Origin: Tamilnaduibacter salinus
GTDB lineage: Bacteria > Pseudomonadota > Gammaproteobacteria > Pseudomonadales > Oleiphilaceae
Direction of reading: 5' to 3'
Assembly: GCF_003096655.1 (NCBI RefSeq)
Contig: NZ_QEKQ01000012.1
Span: 1 to 45,584, forward strand
DNA: 45,584 nt
Part shown: positions 7,848 to 14,936 of the stretch, one piece after another
Numbering within the stretch: the stretch's first letter is position 1
How the letters are laid out: each line of letters begins with the position of its first letter
Program-made: the position numbers and the translations under genes
Notes under the pieces: generated by a model
The model's database searches: none
What the model was told of the DNA's origin: nothing
What the model saw: only the letters and a program-made list of their open reading frames with translations

Positions 7848-9617
7848 TTAGTGGTCCGAGGCGCTGCCAGCTCCGCGTGGGAAACGCACGCTCTCGACCA
7901 GCTCCTGGATCTCCTCCGGCGGTTCCTCGGTGGCGTTGGACACCCCGAAGGCAACGATGAAGTTGATCACCGCGCCAATCGCCCCGAAGGACAGCGGGGA
8001 CACGCCCAGCAGCCAGTACTCCGCCGTATCCGGGAAATTGGCGGTGCCGCCGACAAAGAACCAGCCCTTGTACATGAAGATGTACACCAGCGTTACGATC
8101 AGGCCGGTCAGCATCCCCGCAATCGCGCCCTTGTTGTTAATGCGCTTGGAGAAGATGCCCATCATCAGTGCCGGGAAAATCGATGCACCGGCGATACCGA
8201 AGGCCAGTGCCACCACCTGCGCCGCGAAGCCTGGAGGGTTCGCCCCCAGATACGTGGCGATGATGATGGCGACCGCCATCGAGATCCGGGCGGCAAGCAA
8301 CTCGCCTTTCTCCGTGATATTGGGGTTAATGGCGCCCTTGATCAGGTCGTGACTGACGGCCGACGATATGGCCAGCAACAGACCGGCCGCCGTCGACAGC
8401 GCTGCTGCGAGACCGCCCGCGGCAATCAGACCGATGACCCAGGGTGGCAGTTGAGCAATTTCCGGGTTGGCCAGAACCAGAATGTCTCGGTTGACCACCA
8501 GCTCGTTGCCATTCCAGCCGCGAGATTCCGCGGTGCTCTGGAACTCCTGATTGTCATCGTTGTACAGCTGAATGCGGCCGTCGTTGTTCTTGTCCTCGTA
8601 CTGAATCAGACCGGTCTCCTGCCATGTCCGGATCCAGTTCGGACGCTCCGAATACTCGATGGCTTCGGCCTGCGGCCCTTCTGGATAGATCGTCGTGATC
8701 AGGTTCAGGCGGGCCATGGAGGCAACAGCCGGAGCGGTCAGGTACAGCAGGGCGATGAAGACCAGTGCCCAGCCGGCGGACCAGCGCGCGTCAGCCACCT
8801 TCGGAACCGTGAAGAACCGGATGATGACGTGCGGCAGACCGGCCGTCCCGATCATCAGTGACAGGGTGAACAGCACCATGTTCAGCTTATTGGGCACATC
8901 CGCCGTGTAGGCGGAAAAGCCCAGGTCCTGAACGACCTGGTCCAGCTTCGCCAGCAGCGGCACACCCGACTCACTGTGTTCACTGAACAGACCCAGTGGT
9001 GGGATCGGGTTGCCTGTCAGTTCCAGCGAAATGAAGACCGCCGGGATGGTGTAGGCGATGATCAGCACGCTGTACTGGGCCACCTGCGTGTAGGTGATGC
9101 CTTTCATGCCACCCATGACGGCGTACATGAACACCACGACGGCCGCAATCAGCAGGCCGGTCAGGTTGTCCACCTCCAGAAAGCGGGAGAAGGCCACACC
9201 GGCACCGGTCATCTGACCGATGACGTAGGTGACCGACGCCACAATCAGGCAGGCCACCGCCACAAAGCGCGCGTTACGGCTGTAGAACCGGTCACCAATG
9301 AACTCTGGCACCGTGAATTTGCCGAATTTACGCAGGTAGGGCGCCAGCAGCATTGCCAGCAGGACGTAGCCACCGGTCCAGCCCATCAGGAAGGTGGAGT
9401 TCGCATAACCACCGGCGGCAATCAGGCCCGCCATGGAGATGAAAGAGGCCGCTGACATCCAGTCAGCGGCTGTTGCCATGCCATTGGTAACAGGGTGAAC
9501 CCCGCCGCCGGCGACATAGAAATCCTTGGTGGTGCCAGCCTTGGCCCAGATCGCGATCCCGATGTACAGGGCGAAGGAGGCACCGACGAATATGAGGTTA
9601 ATGACAAATTGACTCAT
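7848..9617 (-). CDS. sodium:solute symporter, VC_2705 subfamily large subunit
   Basis: A 589-residue integral membrane protein of the SSS family, predicted to import an organic acid (acetate-like substrates are most often proposed) with sodium. Early SSS signatures are visible (ADWMSAASFI near 51-60, FTVPEFIGDRF near 101-111). Between helices, residues about 305-390 form a large hydrophilic insertion typical of this subfamily. It includes an EF-hand-like loop at 342-353 with D, N, D and G in the expected places. The gene starts 6 bases after the stop of its DUF4212 partner, with GAGGAG inside that gene's end. It ends at a strong terminator. It resembles ActP but is the two-subunit type; the exact substrate cannot be read from sequence. 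Confidence 0.88.
   Translation of the reverse strand: MSQFVINLIFVGASFALYIGIAIWAKAGTTKDFYVAGGGVHPVTNGMATAADWMSAASFISMAGLIAAGGYANSTFLMGWTGGYVLLAMLLAPYLRKFGKFTVPEFIGDRFYSRNARFVAVACLIVASVTYVIGQMTGAGVAFSRFLEVDNLTGLLIAAVVVFMYAVMGGMKGITYTQVAQYSVLIIAYTIPAVFISLELTGNPIPPLGLFSEHSESGVPLLAKLDQVVQDLGFSAYTADVPNKLNMVLFTLSLMIGTAGLPHVIIRFFTVPKVADARWSAGWALVFIALLYLTAPAVASMARLNLITTIYPEGPQAEAIEYSERPNWIRTWQETGLIQYEDKNNDGRIQLYNDDNQEFQSTAESRGWNGNELVVNRDILVLANPEIAQLPPWVIGLIAAGGLAAALSTAAGLLLAISSAVSHDLIKGAINPNITEKGELLAARISMAVAIIIATYLGANPPGFAAQVVALAFGIAGASIFPALMMGIFSKRINNKGAIAGMLTGLIVTLVYIFMYKGWFFVGGTANFPDTAEYWLLGVSPLSFGAIGAVINFIVAFGVSNATEEPPEEIQELVESVRFPRGAGSASDH
8559..8594 (-). other. EF-hand-like calcium loop inside the symporter
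   Basis: Codons 342-353 of the symporter encode a 12-residue loop with Asp at 1, Asn at 3, Asp at 5, Gly at 6 and Ile at 8, as in calcium-binding loops. Position 12 is Asn rather than Glu. It lies in the hydrophilic insertion between transmembrane helices. Calcium binding is inferred from pattern only. Confidence 0.5.
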
Positions 9618-9623
9618 CCGGGC

Positions 9624-9887
9624 TTACTCCTCGTGGACACCAAATTCGCGATCGATCTTGTTCATCTTCCAGCCGTAGAAGAAAATCAATGCGATGAAGG
9701 TGAGAATGGAACCCTGTTGGGCGAACCAGAACCCGAGGTCGGTACCTCCGAACGTGATTCCTGCGAGGAGTGGACGGAAGAGAATGGCGCAGCCATAGGA
9801 GACGAACGCCCAGACACCCAGGCATCCGAAGATGAGGCGCAGGTTCTTCTTCCAGTATTTCTCAGCGTCGTAGTTGCTACCCGACAT
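9624..9887 (-). CDS. DUF4212 symporter small subunit
   Basis: An 87-residue protein with two hydrophobic helices (about 18-40 and 52-75), matching the DUF4212 small subunits that accompany VC_2705-type sodium:solute symporters. Tyr/Trp/Lys-rich residues precede the first helix (EKYWKKNLRL). The ATG at 9887 has AGGAG 8 bases upstream. The large subunit begins 6 bases downstream, so the two are translated together. It is analogous to YjcH next to ActP, though that belongs to a different domain family (DUF485). The role, assisting assembly or transport, is taken from family context. Confidence 0.88.
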   Translation of the reverse strand: MSGSNYDAEKYWKKNLRLIFGCLGVWAFVSYGCAILFRPLLAGITFGGTDLGFWFAQQGSILTFIALIFFYGWKMNKIDREFGVHEE

Positions 9888-9938
9888 AACAGCTCTCCTG
9901 TGTTGTTGTTGTTCAGTCGGCGATTATTTGAGTTGTTG

Positions 9939-9953
9939 GGAACTTGTTGTTCC
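9939..9953. promoter_or_regulatory. inverted repeat upstream of the symporter operon
   Basis: GGAAC and GTTCC are separated by five bases (TTGTT) within the 160-base gap between the exonuclease gene and the DUF4212 start, about 52 bases upstream of the start codon. The surrounding leader is rich in AAC triplets on the minus strand. It may be an activator or repressor site. No convincing -35/-10 pair was identified. Confidence 0.3.
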
Positions 9954-10047
9954 TTGTTACTTCCGATCCCTTGCACTACCCGACTCTACGCAGCAATGAA
10001 AAACTGAGTATTGGCAAATGGTCTAAGTGAGCCGGTGTGCGCCAGGA

Positions 10048-10755
10048 TCAGGTGAGGTGGCTGTTATGGAAGCGTTTCAGGCGGCGCTTGTCCCGGAGTT
10101 TGTCGGTCAGCGCTCCAAACGTCGACAGATCGTCTTTGAGGCCACGGTGCAGGGCCATCAGTGTCAGCTCAGCAGTGACCAAGGCGTCAGCCGCCGCGTG
10201 GTGGCGGGCATCAATGGTCAGGCCCAGCTGCTCAATCCACTCATCCAGTCGGGTGGCGCGTCGCTCCGGGTAGAGAGCTGGTAGCAGCTCGGCGACATCG
10301 AGCCAGGTGTGACGGCGCCGGTAGTCCAACTGCTGGCGCAGCAGTTTCTCGAGAAATGACTGATCGAACGCCGAATGAAACGCCAGTATCGGGTCACCAT
10401 TCATCCACATCAGTAGATGATGCAGGGCATCTTCCGTCTCATGGCCGCTTCGAAGCGCTTCTGGCCCGATACCATGGATCAGAACGGTCTCGCGGATATC
10501 CAGCTCCGGTCGTCGTAGAATCAGATCGACCTGATCGCGCATCGGAATGGTCAGCGCCTCAATGGCGACGGCCCCGATCGCGATGACCTGGTCCCGGGAA
10601 GGATTCAGGCCGGTGGTTTCGAGATCCAGCACGATCAGGCGCATGGTCGAGAGACCCCGACTACTGGCGTCCCCCGGAACGGGCCACTCCTCCGTCTGCG
10701 ATGAGGGGCGTTGGTGTCGCTGTCGACTGAACCAGTCCTTGAACCGTTCCAGCAT
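10048..10755 (-). CDS. DnaQ-like 3'-5' exonuclease
   Basis: A 235-residue protein of the DEDDh exonuclease superfamily. After a basic N-terminal extension, motif ExoI is D44/E46 (LDLETTGL). ExoII is in the segment HSAFDQSFLEK and ExoIII in HHAAADALVTAEL, carrying the catalytic His and Asp. It resembles the epsilon proofreading subunit but lacks its C-terminal polymerase-binding part, so it is a stand-alone nuclease. It starts 12 bases after the stop of the CBS/DUF294 gene, with GAGG upstream. In Pseudomonas a probable nuclease and a DUF294 protein sit beside an ActP-like symporter (PA3232-PA3235, from memory), and the same grouping is seen here. Substrate and reason for the linkage are unknown. 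Confidence 0.87.
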   Translation of the reverse strand: MLERFKDWFSRQRHQRPSSQTEEWPVPGDASSRGLSTMRLIVLDLETTGLNPSRDQVIAIGAVAIEALTIPMRDQVDLILRRPELDIRETVLIHGIGPEALRSGHETEDALHHLLMWMNGDPILAFHSAFDQSFLEKLLRQQLDYRRRHTWLDVAELLPALYPERRATRLDEWIEQLGLTIDARHHAAADALVTAELTLMALHRGLKDDLSTFGALTDKLRDKRRLKRFHNSHLT

Positions 10756-10767
10756 TGGATATCGACC

Positions 10768-12681
10768 TCAGAGTTGGTAGGTGAGTTCCAGTTTTTGCTG
10801 CAGTCGCTGGGCCTGTCGAAACGACTCCCTGAGGATACGGCGGTCCAGCGGGTTCAGGTGGTTCGGGTTGATGTAGTTGGTCAGCGATTCGCCCCGCTCG
10901 AGCTGATCCTGATGGGCTCGCATGCGGATGGCCTGGATCAGGCTGTAAGCCTCGCGCCAGGCGCCGCCGTCCTGTTCGCTGAAAACGCCGCGCTCGATCA
11001 GGTGATCCATCCGTTCCAGCGTATTGGGGGCGGCAATGCCATGGGCCAGGGCGAACACACGGATCGCCTCAACGAACGGTGCCAGCCCCTGGCGCTTGAG
11101 GTCGAGTGAGTGCCGATCGCCGTCCGGCGCGTAGCGGAAATTGCGAAACATGGTCAACGGGGGGCGCCGCTCGACCGCATTGCCCGCCAGCATTTTCTGG
11201 AACAGATCGTTTTTCTGGATGCGCCCCAGGACCGTGTCCAGCAGGCGGTCCAGAGGCGCTTTCGGGCCAAACACCGAGCGCATGTCCAGAAAAATGCATG
11301 AGTAGACCAGATTCTGGGGCGTCGACGCGTCGATGAAGCGTAGGAACCAGTCATCCCACTCCCGGGCGCTGAGGCAGAGTTTGGGGTTGCTGGCCATGAT
11401 GTTACCCGGGCAGAGGGTGAATCCACATTCGGCGAGTTCCTGGTTCACCGTCTCCGCGAAGGGCAGGAGTCGCTCCCGCACCTGATCTTCGGTCATGCCA
11501 TCGGGCACCTCGAACAGGATGCCATTGTCCTGATCGGTCAGCAGAGTCTGCTCCTGGCGCCCCTCGCTGCCAAACGTCAGCCATGTGAACGAAATGCCCG
11601 GGTCGTCACGTTTCAGGTTCAGCTCCAGTACGCGTCGAACCGTGCAGTCGTTCAGAGTGGTGATGATTCGTAGTACCTGACCGGAATCGGCGCCATGGGC
11701 CAGCATGGCGTCCACCAGTCGGGAGACTTCCGAGCGCAGTGCCACCAGTGTTTGAAGGTGAGTGGCAGTGCCGATGGCTCGCGCCAGATGGACCAGATCG
11801 ACGCGCTGCAGAGAGAACAGATCGCGTTCTGAAATGACACCGACGAGATGACCGTCCTCGTCCGTGAGGCAGACGTGGGCAAAGTGATGCTCCGCCATCA
11901 GCATGGCGGCTTCAAAGGCTGTCGCGGAAATCGGTAACAGTTTGGGGTTTGGTGTCATGACCGTCGAAATGGGGTCCTCCAGCGACGCGGCACTGGACGC
12001 GACCATGGTGCGCAGGTCCCTCAGCGTGAATATGCCGGTGGGATAGCGGCGTTCATCGGTAATGATCATGCTGCCGACATTGTTGTCCTGCATCCGGCCC
12101 ACGACTTTGCGAATGGGGGTATCGGGCGTGCAGACAATCGGATTGCGGACCGCGTAGCGTTCCAGCGGGGTGTCCAGAGAGCTGTCGCTGCCAATGGACT
12201 GCATCGCACTACTCTGGATGCGCTGGTTGACCTGATCCAAAAGGCTGCTGACGCCACGCAGACAGAAATCTCGGAAAGCGTCGCTGTCGGCAAAGAGTGA
12301 GACGAAATGGTCGCGGTCAAGGGACAGGCAGAACGTATCCCCGGCGGCGCGGTGCAATGTCCGGGTAGGGCGTTCGCCCAGCAGGGCCGCCACCGGAAAA
12401 CACTCGCCCTCACTGATCTCGAACGTTGTGTCGATCCGGCCATCACCCCGGGTGTCGCGTTCGCCGCGGATCTGTCCCTGTTTGACGACGTTGAAATGCG
12501 TGACCGGGCCCGACTCGGGAGACAGCACCACGTCGCCATCGGCGAAAAACCGCAGCTGGCTGTTCTCGGCAAAGTACGCCAGGTGGTGATCGTCCATGCT
12601 GCTGAACGGCGGATGCGCCTGCAGGAACAGCATCAGGGACCGGATGTTCTGGGACGGGGATTCCGCTGTGGATCGATTCAT
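10768..12681 (-). CDS. cNMP-like/CBS-domain DUF294 nucleotidyltransferase-like protein
   Basis: A 637-residue cytoplasmic protein. The ATG at 12681 is preferred over 12687 because AGGAGG then lies 8 bases upstream instead of 2. Residues about 15-135 resemble a cyclic-nucleotide-binding beta-barrel (GECFPVAALLGE) with an imperfect phosphate-binding motif. A CBS pair follows at about 165-290 (RKVVGRMQDNNVGSMIITD, VISERDLF). The DUF294 nucleotidyltransferase-like domain has GSEGRQEQ at 371-378 and acidic residues in LLTDQDNG, then a helical DUF294_C region. The fold suggests nucleotide sensing linked to nucleotidyl transfer to a protein or nucleotide. It heads the exonuclease transcript and faces the small RNA gene. 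Activity is unproven for this family as far as I know. Confidence 0.85.
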   Translation of the reverse strand: MNRSTAESPSQNIRSLMLFLQAHPPFSSMDDHHLAYFAENSQLRFFADGDVVLSPESGPVTHFNVVKQGQIRGERDTRGDGRIDTTFEISEGECFPVAALLGERPTRTLHRAAGDTFCLSLDRDHFVSLFADSDAFRDFCLRGVSSLLDQVNQRIQSSAMQSIGSDSSLDTPLERYAVRNPIVCTPDTPIRKVVGRMQDNNVGSMIITDERRYPTGIFTLRDLRTMVASSAASLEDPISTVMTPNPKLLPISATAFEAAMLMAEHHFAHVCLTDEDGHLVGVISERDLFSLQRVDLVHLARAIGTATHLQTLVALRSEVSRLVDAMLAHGADSGQVLRIITTLNDCTVRRVLELNLKRDDPGISFTWLTFGSEGRQEQTLLTDQDNGILFEVPDGMTEDQVRERLLPFAETVNQELAECGFTLCPGNIMASNPKLCLSAREWDDWFLRFIDASTPQNLVYSCIFLDMRSVFGPKAPLDRLLDTVLGRIQKNDLFQKMLAGNAVERRPPLTMFRNFRYAPDGDRHSLDLKRQGLAPFVEAIRVFALAHGIAAPNTLERMDHLIERGVFSEQDGGAWREAYSLIQAIRMRAHQDQLERGESLTNYINPNHLNPLDRRILRESFRQAQRLQQKLELTYQL

Positions 12682-12746
12682 AACCATCTCCTCCTGCCGG
12701 CAGTCTATGGCAAACAGCCCGTAAAGGGTGTTCGACTAATGTACAA

Positions 12747-12775
12747 CGGACAGCGTCCGGGTCCTGATCTAGTAT
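12747..12775 (+). promoter_or_regulatory. predicted sigma-70 promoter of the small RNA
   Basis: CGGACA (12747-12752, four of six matches to TTGACA) and TAGTAT (12770-12775, four of six to TATAAT) are separated by 17 bases. Transcription would start near 12782, right at the base of the first stem-loop of the predicted small RNA. Confidence 0.55.
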
Positions 12776-12781
12776 GGTCAC

Positions 12782-12889
12782 TGTCGCTCGGAACCGATCT
12801 CCTTCCGGGCGGCTGTCTGTGGTGTCTGAAAGCTTATGGGGGACTCCCCCTGTGCTTTTCTGCCCCCGGGATGTCCCGGGGGCTTTTTT
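12782..12889 (+). ncRNA. predicted structured small RNA, about 108 nt
   Basis: A promoter-like element ends 6 bases upstream and an intrinsic terminator closes the unit. Three consecutive stem-loops are seen. SL1 pairs 12783-12793 with 12803-12813 (11 bp, two G-U wobbles) around a 9-base loop that reads into UCUCCUU, complementary to Shine-Dalgarno sequences. SL2 has GGGGG/CCCCC (12838-12842 with 12846-12850), extended by AAAGC/GCUUU (12829-12833 with 12854-12858) across an internal loop. SL3 is the terminator at 12862-12883. There is no credible reading frame. It lies between the divergent DUF294 gene and smrA. I do not recognise an Rfam family. A regulated leader of smrA is the main alternative, since smrA starts 124 bases after the terminator. 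Confidence 0.6.
12862..12889 (+). terminator. intrinsic terminator of the small RNA
   Basis: A 9-bp all-GC stem (12862-12870 with 12875-12883, loop ATGT) is followed by six T residues (12884-12889). With no plus-strand gene upstream, it marks the 3' end of a non-coding transcript or attenuates a leader of smrA. Confidence 0.85.
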
Positions 12890-13012
12890 ATGGTTGGTCC
12901 CCCGCCTGATCGATCCATTGGTGGTCGACTCCCGTCTTCCGGTGCCATGGCCTGCGAGCGGTGTGGTATCGTGAGCTGGACGCGATCCACAGACGATCTT
13001 TCCGGAACGACC

Positions 13013-13594
13013 ATGACCAGCAAAGCAGATCGACTCGAGTTTCTGGAGGCCATGGGGGATGTCCGCCCGATCAAGCGCCCCAACCGGGCTGACGTTCGGC
13101 ACGCCCCCGACGTCACGCCCGGCCACCTTGAGCGCCAGAGGGCTGCGGTCGAGCAGCCACTGGTCGACCGAAATCCGCTGACCGGTGGAGACGCGGAACC
13201 CCTTGGTGCCCGCGATGAGCTGTCTTACCAGCGTCCCGGTATCCAGCACGGTGTCTATAAAAAACTGCGCCTCGGCCAGTACCCCATCGAGGCCCGGCTG
13301 GACCTGCACCGAATGACGGTCGACCAGGCCCGCCGTGAAGTGTTCGGGTTTGTCCGGGAATGCGTTGAACACAGTGTGCGCTGTGTTCTGATCCTTCACG
13401 GCAAGGGGGAACGTAATCCGGATGGCATCGCACGTATCAAGAGCTACCTGGCGAAGTGGTTGCCCGAACTGGACGATGTCATGGCCTTCCATTCGGCTCG
13501 CAAGCATCACGGGGGCACGGGGGCCGTTTATGTCATGCTGCGTAAGAGCGAGCGTGAACGTCAGCGGAACCGTGAGCGTCATGGCGGTTACTGA
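13013..13594 (+). CDS. smrA: Smr-domain DNA/RNA endonuclease, SmrA-type
   Basis: A 193-residue protein. The frame is open further upstream, but that part crosses the terminator, and the ATG at 13013 gives the usual SmrA length and N terminus. An N-terminal region of about 90 residues is followed by the Smr domain with LDLH at 96-99 and HGKG at 129-132, the two signature motifs of Smr nucleases. The C terminus is highly basic and Arg-rich. Smr domains cleave or bind branched nucleic acids or collided-ribosome mRNA; SmrA (YdaL) is a stand-alone version. The ribosome-binding site is weak (GGAA). Confidence 0.85.
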   Translation: MTSKADRLEFLEAMGDVRPIKRPNRADVRHAPDVTPGHLERQRAAVEQPLVDRNPLTGGDAEPLGARDELSYQRPGIQHGVYKKLRLGQYPIEARLDLHRMTVDQARREVFGFVRECVEHSVRCVLILHGKGERNPDGIARIKSYLAKWLPELDDVMAFHSARKHHGGTGAVYVMLRKSERERQRNRERHGGY

Positions 13595-13649
13595 CGGAGT
13601 AGCGGTGCTGGAAACAGCTCATTCAACGAACGATGGGAGAGTGCAACAC

Positions 13650-13841
13650 ATGCGATGGATTCTGTTCGGATTGTTTTCGGTTCTGCTGCTGGCCGGGTGT
13701 AAAGATCGCGTGATCTGGAACGACAATGGCCGGATCGATGAGGCGACAGAGAACCGCGACGTCTGGGACAGCAACGGCAAGATGAACTCTGGCGATCGCA
13801 GGATCTGGAATGACAGCAACGGGGAGCCCGTGGTCGAATAA
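13650..13841 (+). CDS. 63-residue lipoprotein with three internal WxxNG repeats
   Basis: The ATG at 13650 has GGGAGA upstream. A signal peptide ends in lipobox LLAGC with the acylated Cys at 17. The mature part of about 46 residues is almost entirely three imperfect repeats built on Trp, Asn/Asp, Asn and Gly: IWNDNGRID, VWDSNGKMN and IWNDSNGEP, each preceded by an Arg-containing link. It overlaps nothing upstream, and the next gene starts 8 bases after its stop, so the two are probably coupled. I do not recognise a family. It could be a small envelope-sensing or metal/carbohydrate-binding lipoprotein, but no function can be assigned. Confidence 0.68.
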   Translation: MRWILFGLFSVLLLAGCKDRVIWNDNGRIDEATENRDVWDSNGKMNSGDRRIWNDSNGEPVVE

Positions 13842-13848
13842 AACGGCC

Positions 13849-14895
13849 ATGATCCGCTTCCTTGCCATCCTGGCGCTGGCCCTTCTCGCCAGCGCTTGCC
13901 AGCCCTTTTCCGAGCCGGCGTCAATGCTCGATACCTATGTCGAGAGAGTGGCTCGTGTCCTGGACGTGAATCACGAGCTTCGCGACGTGCCCCCCGTGGC
14001 GCTCTTTCCCCGTCGGCGGACCAGACGGCTTGAGGTACCTGAGCTGGACATGGACATGCTCGACTTTCTGTCGCTCCACAGGTGCCGGTTGCAGGAAGTT
14101 GTCGGCGAGCGCAATTCCGGGTTGGGTCGGGTGATGCAGCCGGTGAATGTTCTTCGCTACGACGTACGATTTATTCGCGCGGCGGCCGACTGTCTGCCGA
14201 AGCTGGGGGATGATCCGGCGCTTGCCTCGCAGGTCCGTCAGGCCCGGAACGCGAAAATCGACGGGCTCTCGATTTCGACCTGGAATGCCATCTGGGGAAC
14301 CGAAGCCATTGAGCCGTTGTTTACACGCACGCGCGGGCCGCTCCCGATTCAACCGGACCGGGAAGAGACGCGCAGACTGGTCGGCCATCTGGAACGTCTG
14401 CATCAGCAGCTTGACCGGCTTGCGTCCGGGCAATGGCAGGTCGATCTGACATTTCTCGGCGAGATGCAGCAACAGTGGCAGAACAGTCACCGGCTCGGCC
14501 AGCTGTTTCTGAGTGCCCGCCTATTGACGACGCGGCTTAACGAAGCGGCGGACCTTGTCGAGCAACGGCTGTCCGGGGCGCCTCTGTGTCTCAACAAAAA
14601 AACCAACCCTCAGGCCGATATTGTCCGCAAGATGTTTTTCTCGGTCTACGCAGAGAAGGTCCAGTCCTACATGGCGACGGTAGACCGGAATCGCCGGCAA
14701 TTGCTGCCGCCGGTCAGGCGCCTGGCCGAGCGTCACGAGACTGTGATGCCGCATTCGCTACGTCCATATGTCGCCAGATATCTTGCCGAGTCGGGTAGTG
14801 ACAGCCTCTGGCAGTCGCTCGACCGGGCCACAACGCGTCACACTCAGGTGTGGCAGGAACTACTCGCCCAGTGTGGCATGCGACCGGGAGGTTAG
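13849..14895 (+). CDS. DUF3080 lipoprotein
   Basis: A 348-residue protein. The ATG at 13849 is chosen because it opens a proper signal peptide with lipobox LASAC and Cys17; the frame is open 39 bases further upstream. The mature protein starts with a Y-x-x-R-V-A-R-V-L-D-V type segment, then Pro/Arg-rich FPRRRTRRL. A domain with the pattern LSLHRCRLQEVVGERNS and LGRVMQP follows, as in DUF3080 proteins. It is otherwise helical, with two or three Cys residues. It is likely anchored to an envelope membrane. The preceding small lipoprotein gene ends 8 bases upstream. No biochemical role is known to me for this family. Confidence 0.75.
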   Translation: MIRFLAILALALLASACQPFSEPASMLDTYVERVARVLDVNHELRDVPPVALFPRRRTRRLEVPELDMDMLDFLSLHRCRLQEVVGERNSGLGRVMQPVNVLRYDVRFIRAAADCLPKLGDDPALASQVRQARNAKIDGLSISTWNAIWGTEAIEPLFTRTRGPLPIQPDREETRRLVGHLERLHQQLDRLASGQWQVDLTFLGEMQQQWQNSHRLGQLFLSARLLTTRLNEAADLVEQRLSGAPLCLNKKTNPQADIVRKMFFSVYAEKVQSYMATVDRNRRQLLPPVRRLAERHETVMPHSLRPYVARYLAESGSDSLWQSLDRATTRHTQVWQELLAQCGMRPGG

Positions 14896-14936
14896 TGGTC
14901 AACGGGGTCATCGATCAGGAGACCCGAGCAGGCCGT

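Noticed and set aside
7656-8861. 401-residue plus-strand open frame
   Set aside because: Antisense to the symporter gene and crosses its terminator.
12443-13582. 379-residue minus-strand open frame
   Set aside because: It is antisense to smrA and the small RNA and out of frame with the DUF294 gene. No family features are visible.
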